Below are positions 15,977 through 24,759 of a stretch of 48,938 nucleotides of DNA, piece after piece. Numbering within the stretch: the stretch's first letter is position 1; every line of letters begins with the position of its first letter. The notes beneath the pieces are model-generated. The model ran no database searches, was not told where the DNA came from, and worked only from the letters and a program-made list of their open reading frames with translations. Location of the stretch: the NCBI GenBank assembly GCA_031082225.1, contig JAVHLG010000015.1, positions 18,578 through 67,515 on the forward strand, read 5' to 3'. Both the position numbers and the translations under genes were made by a program. Source of the DNA: Desulfovibrionaceae bacterium (lineage in GTDB: Bacteria; Desulfobacterota; Desulfovibrionia; Desulfovibrionales; Desulfovibrionaceae).

Positions 15977-16163
15977 GCATCCACGGCAGGACGCCGGTGT
16001 TGCGGATCGTCACGGGGGACATGAACCCGGGAGGCGCTTCAGGTTCCCCCGTGACCCCGGGCGCCCCATACGAGGGGCGCGACAAGGAGGGCGGCTCGAC
16101 GAGCAACGCCTCCCAGTCGGGCGAACGAGGTCATCCAGATGCATGTCCACACTGTAAAAAAGG

Positions 16164-16181
16164 ATTTTTCTACAGAAAAAT
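16164..16181 (+). terminator. AT-rich hairpin with T-rich tail
   Basis: ATTTTTCT, two bases, AGAAAAAT is a perfect inverted repeat followed by TTCTTTTTG. It could end transcripts from the DUF805 side or insulate the promoter directly downstream. Confidence 0.45.
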
Positions 16182-16192
16182 TCTTTTTGTTC

Positions 16193-16222
16193 TTGACAGA
16201 AAGAGAAAAGGAAAAGTATTTT
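16193..16222 (+). promoter_or_regulatory. Candidate sigma-70 promoter in AT-rich island
   Basis: Perfect TTGACA at 16193-16198, an 18-base spacer and TATTTT at 16217-16222. If it drives the metallopeptidase, the leader is about 550 nt. Confidence 0.5.
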
Positions 16223-16773
16223 TTTTGTAAGTTCAAGTATTGTGTTAGTCTTTTGTGACAGAATGCTCTATATAACAGGCGATATTTTCAATGTGTTGGA
16301 ATTTTGTATGAAATAAATGTCAAGTTTGCAAATAATTATGGAATTAATACTGTTAAGCTGTCAATGCTCAAGAGTCCAGTGATGGCATGAAGGGTTCTGA
16401 GGGGGGTGGAGAGAGGCCAGTCCTTCAGATCCTGCCTTTCGAATGGCTGAGCGAGAGGAAAATATTCGCCTTCAGAACATGCTGCGACGATTTCCGGGCC
16501 GCTGAACCCCTTTCATCCTCGACCATGGGGGGATGGTGGACAGAATTGTTTCGAAAAAGGTGTTCATGGGACAGGCTGTTCAGGAAGGAGGAATCGGGCC
16601 GCCTGTCTCGCTTGTGTCCGAACTGTCTGAATCTCTCAGGTGTGGCCAGGCACAGGCACGACGTTCCAGGATGCCACGATGAAAGGCGTGTCGTGCGATG
16701 TGAATCAGGGTGATATTTTCATGGTATCTGATGCAACGCTCCTGCAAGTGGAAGGCAGGAAAGGAGGCATCGC

Positions 16774-18987
16774 ATGTCATTCATCATGAAGACGATTTTT
16801 CAAAAAATGATGGTCACGTTTGCAATAGCTTTCTGCGTCTTGTGTGGTGTCATGCGCATCCAATTTGCGCATGCAACAGACGATGATTTTTATCTCCTCA
16901 CTGTTGCGGCCACGAGCTTTCGCGTGAAAAGCACGGCGATCATTGGAAGCGCCGGCGGAAGAATCCGGGCCGGGGCCGCCGCCGTGGAGTTTCCAGCGGC
17001 CGCCGTGCCGGATGAAACCGTTGTGCAACTCGAACGGGCGCTTCCCCAGGACGATTTCAGCGATGCAAATGACGCCGCCTATGTCCTGGACATCGCCACC
17101 ACGCATATCGCACAGGACATCACGCTCGCCCTGGGCGTTCCCGGAGAGGCGGACGGCACGGGCCTCGTCGCCGTGCAAAGCGAGGTGACGCGTTCAAGCG
17201 GGGCGAAGGAAACCCTGCCCCCGGTGGTCGTCTCCGGCGTCGTCCAGGGGCAGCGCCTCGCCGCCGTCCTCCCCGCCCTGGAGACGGAACTCCGGGCGGA
17301 CGCCGCCGGACCCCGGATGGCGCAGCCCCGGGTTGCGTACAAGATCTGGCATCTGCGGTCCTCCGGCGTCTCCCACGGCTCCACGGCGCGGTTTTTCGTC
17401 ACCTGCCCCACCCGGGTCGTGGTCATGGAACCCGGGATCATCAACCGTATCCTGGAATACGCCGAGCAGGCATACGCCCTGCTGACCGGCATGGGGTTCG
17501 CTTTTGACCCCCAGGTGAACTGGCCCTTGCACATTGCCGTGTCCTACAATCTCAAGCCGGGGGTCAATGGCGAGACCGTCATTCCGCTTTCAGGAAAGGC
17601 CAACCAAACCATCACCCTCAACCGTCAGGTGTGCGTAAATTCCGATCTCAATACCCTGCGCGCGACCATCGGCCACGAGTTTTTCCATGTGGTGCAGCAC
17701 CATTATGATCCGAGGTCAGCCGTTGCGATTCGCAACACGGATGTTTTCACCCCGTATTTCTTCATGCTCGCCGAGGCGTCGTCCGCGTGGTTCGAGGCCA
17801 GGATGCTCGGTTCCCCCACGTATGTGTCGCCGGTTTTCCCACTCAACGATTTCCGCCATGCCTACGGCCTCGAGTCCTGGACGTCTGCCACGGAAGGGCA
17901 GGAGTCGGGCTATTGGGGGTCGGGATTTATCCGGTACCTGCGGGACATCAAGGGGAGCGACGGGTTTTTGCCCGAACTGTGGCAGGCCGTGCGGGCCCAG
18001 GGGACGGATGGGCGCTATTCCGATCTTCGGGCCCTGTTCGACTGTTTCGGAAACAGATCCGTCCTTGCCGGGCATTGGCATGAGTTCATGCGCAAGTGGA
18101 ACACGGCGACCACCGGCTACGCCGGTTGGCGGCTTCCGCCGAGCGATCGGACCTGGTACTTCAATACGTCCGGTCCGTCCGGCCAGATCGTGCAGGGCAC
18201 GCAGCCCTTCTCAGGCCGGAAATGGCGGTTCAATTTCGGGAGCCTCGGCACGTCCAAGGACTATTTTTTCAACATCATCTCCGACTCGAACAATTTGACG
18301 TATACCATCTATAAAGAAATCATCATCTCCTCGTCGGCTTCAACGTTTCAGAAAATTGCCGACCTGAGCCACAACGCCCCGCATCGCCGGATGGTCGCTG
18401 ACGGCGACGTGTATGCGGTCGTGGTCTCGAACAACGGCACGAACTTGTTCAAGACCACGACCCAGGCCGGTCTGCGCGTCGGCCAGGTCGGGACGAACTC
18501 CATGTTCTGCCGAGATGTGCCGAACGACGCCGTTTTTCAGTCTGGAAACAAATACTATCAGTGGAGACATGCAACAGGAGGATATCTTGTCGCAGATGAG
18601 ACATACTTTGATGATGCAAAAAAGAACATATCGAATACGTCATGCTATTGGTATGAATCGGGAAATAAACAGTTCTATGGAACATGGTACAGTAATAATA
18701 ATAAACGATCAGAGACAAAATATGATGAAAATGGGCTGGCACATGAGGAAGACAAGAAGTATTATGATACGGGAATTCTCAAAGAGGTCTACACCTGGGA
18801 CCACGGCCATCAGACCGGACCGTTCTTCCAATACTATCAAAGTGGCCAGACATACTGCGCCGGGGGGTTCGACAACGGGCTCGAACATGGCGAATGGAGC
18901 TATTACGACGATGGCGGCGGATGGCTGTACACCTGCACCTACAGCTACGGAGCGCTCGTGAACTGCGTCTATCCCCAGGAACCCTGA
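16774..18987 (+). CDS. Secreted zinc metallopeptidase fusion: ZU5-like, HExxH and YwqK/MORN-like repeats
   Basis: A 737-residue exported protein with a signal peptide to about residue 34 (ending FAHA). Residues 46-75 resemble a ZU5 domain. A gluzincin-type catalytic segment follows: ATIGHEFFHVVQHH with His301, Glu302 and His305, and AEASSAWFEA with Glu334 as the likely third zinc ligand. The last 100 residues carry YwqK/MORN-like repeats (YYDTGILKEVYTWDHG, GGFDNGLEHGEWSYYDDG), known from toxin-immunity and surface contexts. Codons about 590-660 are much more AT-rich than the rest, suggesting a module of different origin. AAGGAGG lies six bases before the ATG. The substrate is unknown. Confidence 0.8.
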   Translation: MSFIMKTIFQKMMVTFAIAFCVLCGVMRIQFAHATDDDFYLLTVAATSFRVKSTAIIGSAGGRIRAGAAAVEFPAAAVPDETVVQLERALPQDDFSDANDAAYVLDIATTHIAQDITLALGVPGEADGTGLVAVQSEVTRSSGAKETLPPVVVSGVVQGQRLAAVLPALETELRADAAGPRMAQPRVAYKIWHLRSSGVSHGSTARFFVTCPTRVVVMEPGIINRILEYAEQAYALLTGMGFAFDPQVNWPLHIAVSYNLKPGVNGETVIPLSGKANQTITLNRQVCVNSDLNTLRATIGHEFFHVVQHHYDPRSAVAIRNTDVFTPYFFMLAEASSAWFEARMLGSPTYVSPVFPLNDFRHAYGLESWTSATEGQESGYWGSGFIRYLRDIKGSDGFLPELWQAVRAQGTDGRYSDLRALFDCFGNRSVLAGHWHEFMRKWNTATTGYAGWRLPPSDRTWYFNTSGPSGQIVQGTQPFSGRKWRFNFGSLGTSKDYFFNIISDSNNLTYTIYKEIIISSSASTFQKIADLSHNAPHRRMVADGDVYAVVVSNNGTNLFKTTTQAGLRVGQVGTNSMFCRDVPNDAVFQSGNKYYQWRHATGGYLVADETYFDDAKKNISNTSCYWYESGNKQFYGTWYSNNNKRSETKYDENGLAHEEDKKYYDTGILKEVYTWDHGHQTGPFFQYYQSGQTYCAGGFDNGLEHGEWSYYDDGGGWLYTCTYSYGALVNCVYPQEP

Positions 18988-19250
18988 CCCGGCGGAAGGC
19001 CAGAAACGGCATGCGCCCTGTATATGTCCACGGCGCGAGGCCGTGGTGTGGCGTCCTTGAAATCGAGGTTCCCAGATGTCGAAGGCGAAAATTTGAAATA
19101 ATACATGTATTCTCATAAGATGCGGTTGTTTTTTTAAGAAGGGACGGGGCAGAAGCGGCATGGAACCGGCGGTGATGCAGCAAAGGGGAAGCCGCCAGAC
19201 CCTCGGCGTCAGGCTTTCGGCCCTGACCTCGGGTTGCGCGGCCCTAGCGG

Positions 19251-19625
19251 CTATTCATACGGATAGGTCGAACCGGCGAACTCCTTGGCCCGGGGATTGG
19301 GATACTTGCCCTCGGCGGTCAGCTTTTTGATCCCGGCGGACTTGTCGGCATACGTCGTGTGCAGCAGTTCGTGGGACTTGTGCTCCAGGGGCGCGTGCAG
19401 GAACTTCTTGTAGAGGTCCTTGACCTGGGCGTTGTCCTGGGAGGCGCGCACCTTGAACTTGGCGTCCGCCCCGTAGACCCCGTTGATACGGTCCATCATG
19501 TAGTCCTTGAGCTGCCTGCCGGCGGCCACGGCCTTTCCGGTCAGACGCAGTCCGATGAGCACGCCGCCGGAGGCGACGCAGGCCGTCTTGAGGAAACCGC
19601 GCCGGGTGAGTTGGAGAATGGACAT
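19251..19625 (-). CDS. hydB: [FeFe] hydrogenase small subunit, periplasmic
   Basis: A 124-residue small subunit. The N-terminus carries a twin-arginine signal ([14 protein letters not shown]) that exports the folded HydA-HydB pair, since HydA has none. The remainder matches the helical belt subunit of Desulfovibrio periplasmic hydrogenase ([19 protein letters not shown]; ending AGSTYPYE), with typical family length. It starts 12 bases after the HydA stop, so the two are co-translated in the order hydA-hydB. Confidence 0.95.
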   Translation of the reverse strand: MSILQLTRRGFLKTACVASGGVLIGLRLTGKAVAAGRQLKDYMMDRINGVYGADAKFKVRASQDNAQVKDLYKKFLHAPLEHKSHELLHTTYADKSAGIKKLTAEGKYPNPRAKEFAGSTYPYE

Positions 19626-19637
19626 GGCGTTCCCCCC

Positions 19638-20903
19638 TTATGCTTTGTTGGCGTTAAACATGGCCAAACGTTTTTGCAGCGAGGCGTGGAAGGTGGTCAC
19701 GCGACGATCCATGGCCTCAAGCACGCCGGGCATGATGGGCTGGCCGCCGCCCATGACGCAGCCGCCGGGGCAGGACATGAACTCAATGAAGTGGTACGGG
19801 GACTTTCCGGCCTTGACCTCTTCGCAGATGGACGCGAAGCGTTTGGCCCCGTGCACCACGGCCACCTTGACCACGGTCCCGTTCAGGTCAACCGAGGCCT
19901 CCTTGAAGCCGGTCAGGCCCCGCACGCCCTTGAAGTCCCAGCTCTCGGGCTTTTTCTTCATCACGGCCTCGTAGGCGAAGCGCAGGGCCGCCTCCATGAC
20001 GCCGCCGGTCACGCCGAAGATGGTGGCGCCGCCGGTGGACTCGCCCATGATGGCGTCGCGTTTGCCGTCAGCGGCCTTGGGCAGGTCGAATCCCGCCTTC
20101 TTGAGCATATACGCCAGTTCGCGGGTGGTGATGGTGGCGTCGATGTCCTTGTGTCCGCTGGCCTTGAACTCGGGGCGCATGCCCTCGTACTTCTTGGCCG
20201 TGCAGGGCATGATGGACACGGTATAGACCTTGGCCGGGTCGTACTTGGCCTGCTCGGCCCCGTAGGTCTTGGACAGGGGACCGCACATGGCGATGGGCGA
20301 CTTGCAGGTGGAGAGGTGCGGGATCAGCTCCGGATAGTAGGTCTCGACATACTTGATCCAGGCCGGACAACAGGAGGTGAACTGGGGAAGCGGCAGGTCC
20401 GATTTCTTGGTCAACCGGGCCAGAAGCTCGCTGCCTTCCTCCCAGATGGTCACGTCGGCGGTGTACTCGTTGTCCCAGACGTGGTCGAAGCCGATCTTTT
20501 TCAGGCCTTCGAGCATCTTCTCCGTGGTCACCGAGCCCAGGGGCTGGCCGAAGCAGTCGCCCAGGCCGTAGCGCACGGCCGGGGCGGGCATGGCGATGAC
20601 CTTGACGTTCGGATCCTTGATCTTGGCCTCGATCTCCGGAATCCAGGACTGGGTTTCGTAGATGGCCGACACCGGGCAATGGGTCAGGCACTGGCCGCAG
20701 TTGATGCAGGCCGCCTGATCGGGGATCTTGTGGGGTTCGCCGGTCTCGCCGAAGATGGCGCCGGTGGGGCAGTAGCTCATGCAGGAGTCGCAGCCGATGC
20801 ATTTGGTCTCATCGACCTGGACGAAGAAGAGCTTGTCCGGATCGGCCTTGGCGTCCGGAACCTGGTTTTCGTAAAAGATTTTCTCGATTTCGATTCTGCT
20901 CAT
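19638..20903 (-). CDS. hydA: [FeFe] hydrogenase large subunit
   Basis: This subunit catalyses reversible H2 oxidation in the periplasm, with electrons leaving through F-clusters to cytochrome c3. It is 421 residues. Cys35/38/41/45 and Cys66/69/72/76 bind two [4Fe-4S] clusters. H-cluster ligands are Cys179 (TSCCPAW), Cys234 (MPCTAKKYE), Cys378 and Cys382 ([14 protein letters not shown]). Cys178 is the proton-shuttle cysteine. These positions agree with what I recall of D. vulgaris HydA. Start ATG 20903 follows GGAGG; an earlier in-frame ATG lacks a site. The maturation operon ends 153 bp upstream on the same strand. Confidence 0.97.
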   Translation of the reverse strand: MSRIEIEKIFYENQVPDAKADPDKLFFVQVDETKCIGCDSCMSYCPTGAIFGETGEPHKIPDQAACINCGQCLTHCPVSAIYETQSWIPEIEAKIKDPNVKVIAMPAPAVRYGLGDCFGQPLGSVTTEKMLEGLKKIGFDHVWDNEYTADVTIWEEGSELLARLTKKSDLPLPQFTSCCPAWIKYVETYYPELIPHLSTCKSPIAMCGPLSKTYGAEQAKYDPAKVYTVSIMPCTAKKYEGMRPEFKASGHKDIDATITTRELAYMLKKAGFDLPKAADGKRDAIMGESTGGATIFGVTGGVMEAALRFAYEAVMKKKPESWDFKGVRGLTGFKEASVDLNGTVVKVAVVHGAKRFASICEEVKAGKSPYHFIEFMSCPGGCVMGGGQPIMPGVLEAMDRRVTTFHASLQKRLAMFNANKA

Positions 20904-21031
20904 GAGATTCCTCCATGTGTTGTGGCCAGAATTGAATGATACAAACATGGCAACGTGATGCTGTGCGGCTCCTCCTTTGTTTGGACCGCCGTGGCGGTCG
21001 TGTCACCCTCGGGCTGTTATGGTTTCTTCAT

Positions 21032-21051
21032 GCGAAACGGCACGGTTTCGC
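21032..21051 (-). terminator. Hairpin between hydF and hydA
   Basis: GCGAAAC and GTTTCGC form a seven-pair stem with a six-base loop, directly after the hydF stop. There is no T tract, so read-through from the maturation operon into hydAB is possible. Confidence 0.4.
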
Positions 21052-21056
21052 GGGCC

Positions 21057-22343
21057 TCAGATGCCTCCATACATGACCGCCCCTTCCCGGGAGGAGCGCC
21101 GCCATGTCGCCCGGGCCTTCTCAAAGGCCGCCCGGGCCGCCGGGAAGGGCAGAAGGACGCGGGGCAACACCCCCTGGAGAAAGGAGATGGCCAGACCGTA
21201 GTTGGTCATGGGCACGTCCTGGCGGATGGAATGGTAAAGCCTGGACAGCATGGCCTTGCGGTTGATGACGCAGGCCCCGCAGTGGATGACCAGGGCGTAG
21301 GGCGAAAGATCCTCGGGATAGGCGGCCCCGGCCTTCACCTCCACCTGGATGGCCCCCCCCGCGTATTGCCGCAGCCAGCGGGGAATCTTCACCCGGCCGA
21401 TGTCGTCGGCCAGGGGATGGTGGGTGCAGGCCTCGGCGATGAGCACCCGGTCCCCGGGCCGCAGGCGGTCGATGGCCGCCGCGCCCTCGGCCAGTCTGGC
21501 CAGATCGCCCTTGAAGCGGGCCATGAGGATGGAAAAGGTGGTCATGGGTACGTCGGCGGGCGTGTCCCCGGCGGTTTTGAGCACCACCTGGGAGTCGCAC
21601 ACCACCAGGGCCGGTTTGTGGGTGAGGTGCTCCAGGGCGTCGCGCAGTTCGCGCTCCTTGACCACCATGGCCCGGGCGTCGCTGTCCAGGATGTCCCGGA
21701 TGGCCTGGACCTGGGGCAGGATGAGCCGTCCCTTGGGCGCGCCCAGATCGATGGGCACCACCAGCACGGCCAGTTCCCCGGCCCGCAACAGGTCGCCCAC
21801 CAGCCGCGGCTCCGCGAACCAGTCGTCCGGGGCCAGCTTCACCAGGATCTCCTTGAGGGCCAGAAGTCCCAGGCCCTGTGCGGCGGAGACCGGGATGACC
21901 GGCGGGGCCGGATTGCAGCAGGCCGCGATGTGGTCCAAAAATTCTCGTGTGGGCGGGCTGTGGTCGATCTTGTTCACCACCACGGCGAACGGGGTGTCCC
22001 GCTCGGAGAGCATGGCCGCGATGCGCACCTCATCCTCCCCGAACACCCCGGAGTCGGTGACCAGAAGGGCCACATCCGTGCGTTCCAGGGCCTTTTCGGT
22101 TCGCTTGACGCGAAGCTCTCCAAGCCTTCCCACGTCGTCCAGACCGGCCGTGTCGATGAACACCACCGGCCCCAGGGGGGAAAGCTCCTGGGCCTTTTCC
22201 ACCGGATCGGTGGTGGTGCCGGGCGTGTCCGAGACGATGGACACGGGCTGGCCGGTTATGGCGTTGACAAGCGAGGACTTGCCCACGTTGCGGCGTCCGA
22301 AGACGCCGATGTGCAGGCGAAGTCCTTTTGGCGTATCGCGCAT
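21057..22343 (-). CDS. hydF: HydF, GTPase scaffold of [FeFe] hydrogenase maturation
   Basis: HydF builds and delivers the two-iron subcluster to apo-HydA. The 428 residues contain a P-loop (GRRNVGKSS, 16-24), a switch region (DTPGTTTDP), DTAG, and NKID of the GTPase domain. After a dimerisation region comes a C-terminal cluster domain with EACTHHPLADDIGR and VIHCGACVINR, which supply the His/Cys [4Fe-4S] ligands. ATG 22343 has GGAGG 12 bases upstream and lies inside the end of hydE: the frames overlap by 88 bases, an unusually long overlap for two conserved genes. Confidence 0.95.
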   Translation of the reverse strand: MRDTPKGLRLHIGVFGRRNVGKSSLVNAITGQPVSIVSDTPGTTTDPVEKAQELSPLGPVVFIDTAGLDDVGRLGELRVKRTEKALERTDVALLVTDSGVFGEDEVRIAAMLSERDTPFAVVVNKIDHSPPTREFLDHIAACCNPAPPVIPVSAAQGLGLLALKEILVKLAPDDWFAEPRLVGDLLRAGELAVLVVPIDLGAPKGRLILPQVQAIRDILDSDARAMVVKERELRDALEHLTHKPALVVCDSQVVLKTAGDTPADVPMTTFSILMARFKGDLARLAEGAAAIDRLRPGDRVLIAEACTHHPLADDIGRVKIPRWLRQYAGGAIQVEVKAGAAYPEDLSPYALVIHCGACVINRKAMLSRLYHSIRQDVPMTNYGLAISFLQGVLPRVLLPFPAARAAFEKARATWRRSSREGAVMYGGI

Positions 22344-23308
22344 GGTTTTTTGAGACCTCCGTCCCGGATGAGCGTGCGACCGGCCTGCCGGATCACGGCC
22401 TGGGCCGACTTGAGGCCCACGGCCTCCTTGTGGTCGTAGATGCGGTAGTGCTCCCTGTGGGCGCTGGGGGTGAAATTGGGCATGATGACGTTGCACCCGG
22501 CCTGCAGGGCCAGAAGCTGGCCGCGCCCGGGGTCCAGGCTGGCCAGGGCCGTGGTGGCGGGCAGGTTGGCCCGGGGGCAGGCCAGACGCAACAGGGCCAG
22601 CACGCGCAGGGTGGTGTCCTCGTCGCCGCGTGCCGCCGTGGACAGGGGGGTGTCGGCCTGGGGCAGAAACGGCCCGGCCCCGCACATGTCCACGCCAAGC
22701 TCGCGCACCAGGGCGATGTCGTCGGCCAGGGTCCGGGCGGTCTGCCCCGGCAGGCCCACGATGAACCCGGAGCCGATCTCGTAGCCCAGTTCTTTGAGAT
22801 AGCGCAGTGCGGCCAGCCGTTCCTGCAGATGTTTCCCGGGGTGCAGCCGATCGTACAGGTCCGCGTCCGCTGTCTCGTGCTTCATGAGGTAGCGGTCGGC
22901 ACCGACGTCCCGCCACAGTTCGTAGTCCGGAAACGGCCGTTCCCCCAGGCTGAGCGTGATCTTGATCTCGGCCTGGTCCTTGATGCGGACGATGATGTCC
23001 GCAATGCTTTCGGCCCCATACTCCAGGTCGTCGCCCGATTGCAGCACCACCGTGCCCACGCCCAGGGCGGCGGTGCGCAGGGCGGCCGCCACCACCTCGT
23101 CCGGGGTCATGCGGTAGCGGGTGATGTTCGTATTGGCCCGGCGCAGGCCGCAGTAGAGACAGTTGCGCACGCAGCGGTTGGAAAATTCCACAATGCCGCG
23201 CAGATAGACCCCGTTTCCGACGCTTGCGGCCCGCACGGCGTCGGCTTCGGCCAAAAGCTCGTCCAGCGGGGCGGCAATCAGCCGCTCGAGGATGTCCTGA
23301 CGGTTCAT
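22256..23308 (-). CDS. hydE: HydE, radical SAM maturase
   Basis: A radical SAM enzyme that processes the organometallic Fe(CO)2(CN)-cysteine synthon made by HydG. The 350 residues carry the CX3CX2C cluster motif (Cys46, Cys50, Cys53 in NRCVRNCLYCGL). Typical HydE blocks follow, such as SGDDLEYG and GFIVGLPGQT. Start ATG 23308 overlaps the aspA stop by four bases and follows GGGAGG. The C-terminal 29 codons overlap hydF in another frame and look Ala/Ser-rich, so the true HydE tail may be a recent extension past an ancestral stop. Confidence 0.94.
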   Translation of the reverse strand: MNRQDILERLIAAPLDELLAEADAVRAASVGNGVYLRGIVEFSNRCVRNCLYCGLRRANTNITRYRMTPDEVVAAALRTAALGVGTVVLQSGDDLEYGAESIADIIVRIKDQAEIKITLSLGERPFPDYELWRDVGADRYLMKHETADADLYDRLHPGKHLQERLAALRYLKELGYEIGSGFIVGLPGQTARTLADDIALVRELGVDMCGAGPFLPQADTPLSTAARGDEDTTLRVLALLRLACPRANLPATTALASLDPGRGQLLALQAGCNVIMPNFTPSAHREHYRIYDHKEAVGLKSAQAVIRQAGRTLIRDGGLKKPCAIRQKDFACTSASSDAATWASPRLSTP

Positions 23309-24759
23309 GGCCTCCCCTCCCGACCCTGCCCGAGCACGGTCATGGTTTCGGCGGACAGAAGACGCCGCAGTTCCGGGGCGTCCAGAAGGCCGCGCTCCAG
23401 CACCGCCTGGGGCACGGTTTTCCCCGTCTCGCGCACCTCCCGGGCCACCTCCACGGCGGCCTCGTAGCCGATGGCCGGAACCAGGGCCACCACCGTGGCC
23501 CAGGAACGGTGGACATGCTCCTCGCAGGCGGCGGGGTCGGCCGTGACGCCTTCCACGCATTTGGTCCGGAACATGACGCAGGCCGCATCCAGCAGGCTCA
23601 GGCCCTCAAGCAGGGCATCGGCCAAAAGGGGCAAAAAGGCGTTGAGTTCGAGCTGTCCGGACATGGCCGCCGAGGCCGTCAGCCCGTCCAGGGCCATGAC
23701 CCGCAGCGCCGCCTGTCCCACGGCCTCGCAGATCACCGGATTGACCTTGCCGGGCATGATGCTCGACCCGGCCTGGACCTCGGGAAGGTGGATCTCCCCA
23801 AGCCCGGCCCGGGGCCCCGAGGCCAGGAGGCGCAGGTCCGAGGAGATCTTTATGAGGTTCACGGCCACGGCCTTGAGGATCCCCGAGACCTCCACGAAAC
23901 AGTCGGCGTTTTGCGTGGCGTCCACCAGGTTTTCCGCCCGGGACAGCCCAAACCCCGTGTCCTCGCGCAGCTTGTCCACCACGCAGAAGATGTAGTCGCG
24001 CGGGGCCGTCACCCCGGTGCCCACGGCCGTACCCCCCAGGTTCACCACCCGCAGGCGCTCCTCGCACTTGAACACCCGCCAGCGATCCCGGGAGACGGCC
24101 TCGCCGTAGGCCGAGAACTCGGCCCCAAGGGTGATGGGGCAGGCGTCCTGAAGCTGGGTGCGGCCCATCTTGACCACGGAGGCGAACTCCCGCTCCTTGT
24201 CCTGGAAGGCCGTCTGCAGGGCGGCCAGGGACTTTTCCAGGCGGCGCAGAAGCGTAATCGCCGCGACCTTGACGGCCGTGGGAAAGACGTCATTGGTGGA
24301 CTGGTGCAGGTTGACGTGGTGCAGGGGATGCACCCGGGCGTAGTCGCCGGGCCTGCCGCCGAGCAGTTCCTCGGCCCGGTTGGCCAGCACCTCGTTGGCG
24401 TTCATGTTGGCCGAGGTTCCGGCCCCGCCCTGCAGGGCGTCGGTGATCCCGATTTCGGGCAGAAGGCCGCCAAGGGCCTCGTCGCAGGCGGCGACCACGG
24501 CCTGGCCCACGTGCAGGGGCAGATGCCCGGTCTCCATGTTGGCCCGGGCGCAGGCCCGCTTGACCAGCACCAGGGCCCGGGTCAGTTCCGGATGCACCGT
24601 CCGCCCGGACAGGTGGAAGTTCGCCAGGGCCCGGGCCGTATGGATGCCGTGGGTTGCGCAAAGCGGCACGGCCGACTCGCCGAGGAGATCCCGCTCCAGG
24701 CGGACCTCCCCGGCGCATGCCTCCAGGTGCGGATGCCGCTGGGTTTCAACAGTAGACAT
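23305..24759 (-). CDS. aspA: Aspartate ammonia-lyase-like protein within the Hyd maturation operon
   Basis: A 484-residue fumarase/aspartase superfamily enzyme. The signature GSSIMPGKVNP (331-341) carries the catalytic loop, HQSTNDVFPTAVKVAA lies at 152-167, and GGAGTSANMNANEVLANRA is the substrate-binding block. The expected reaction is L-aspartate to fumarate plus ammonia. It overlaps hydG by 14 bases and hydE by four, so it is an integral operon member. Aspartase genes occur in hyd maturation clusters of several anaerobes. A role in supplying ammonium for the bridging dithiomethylamine nitrogen is plausible but is inference. Confidence 0.9.
   Translation of the reverse strand: MSTVETQRHPHLEACAGEVRLERDLLGESAVPLCATHGIHTARALANFHLSGRTVHPELTRALVLVKRACARANMETGHLPLHVGQAVVAACDEALGGLLPEIGITDALQGGAGTSANMNANEVLANRAEELLGGRPGDYARVHPLHHVNLHQSTNDVFPTAVKVAAITLLRRLEKSLAALQTAFQDKEREFASVVKMGRTQLQDACPITLGAEFSAYGEAVSRDRWRVFKCEERLRVVNLGGTAVGTGVTAPRDYIFCVVDKLREDTGFGLSRAENLVDATQNADCFVEVSGILKAVAVNLIKISSDLRLLASGPRAGLGEIHLPEVQAGSSIMPGKVNPVICEAVGQAALRVMALDGLTASAAMSGQLELNAFLPLLADALLEGLSLLDAACVMFRTKCVEGVTADPAACEEHVHRSWATVVALVPAIGYEAAVEVAREVRETGKTVPQAVLERGLLDAPELRRLLSAETMTVLGQGREGRP

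Larger units (their letters stand above)
15977..16773. other. Long intergenic region with AT-rich island
   Basis: 797 bp. About 16140-16390 is strikingly AT-rich against a GC-rich genome and contains a hairpin and a good promoter (listed separately). A 108-codon frame at 16387-16713 has no homology that I recognise and atypical composition, so it is not called. AAGGAGG at 16761-16767 is the ribosome site of the metallopeptidase. Confidence 0.6.

Noticed and set aside
16387-16713. 108-codon frame in the leader of the metallopeptidase
   Set aside because: No ribosome site, no family features, and Trp/Cys/Arg-rich composition unlike nearby genes.
19359-20939. Plus-strand frame opposite hydA
   Set aside because: hydA carries every H-cluster ligand; the opposite frame is His/Gly/Leu-rich shadow sequence.
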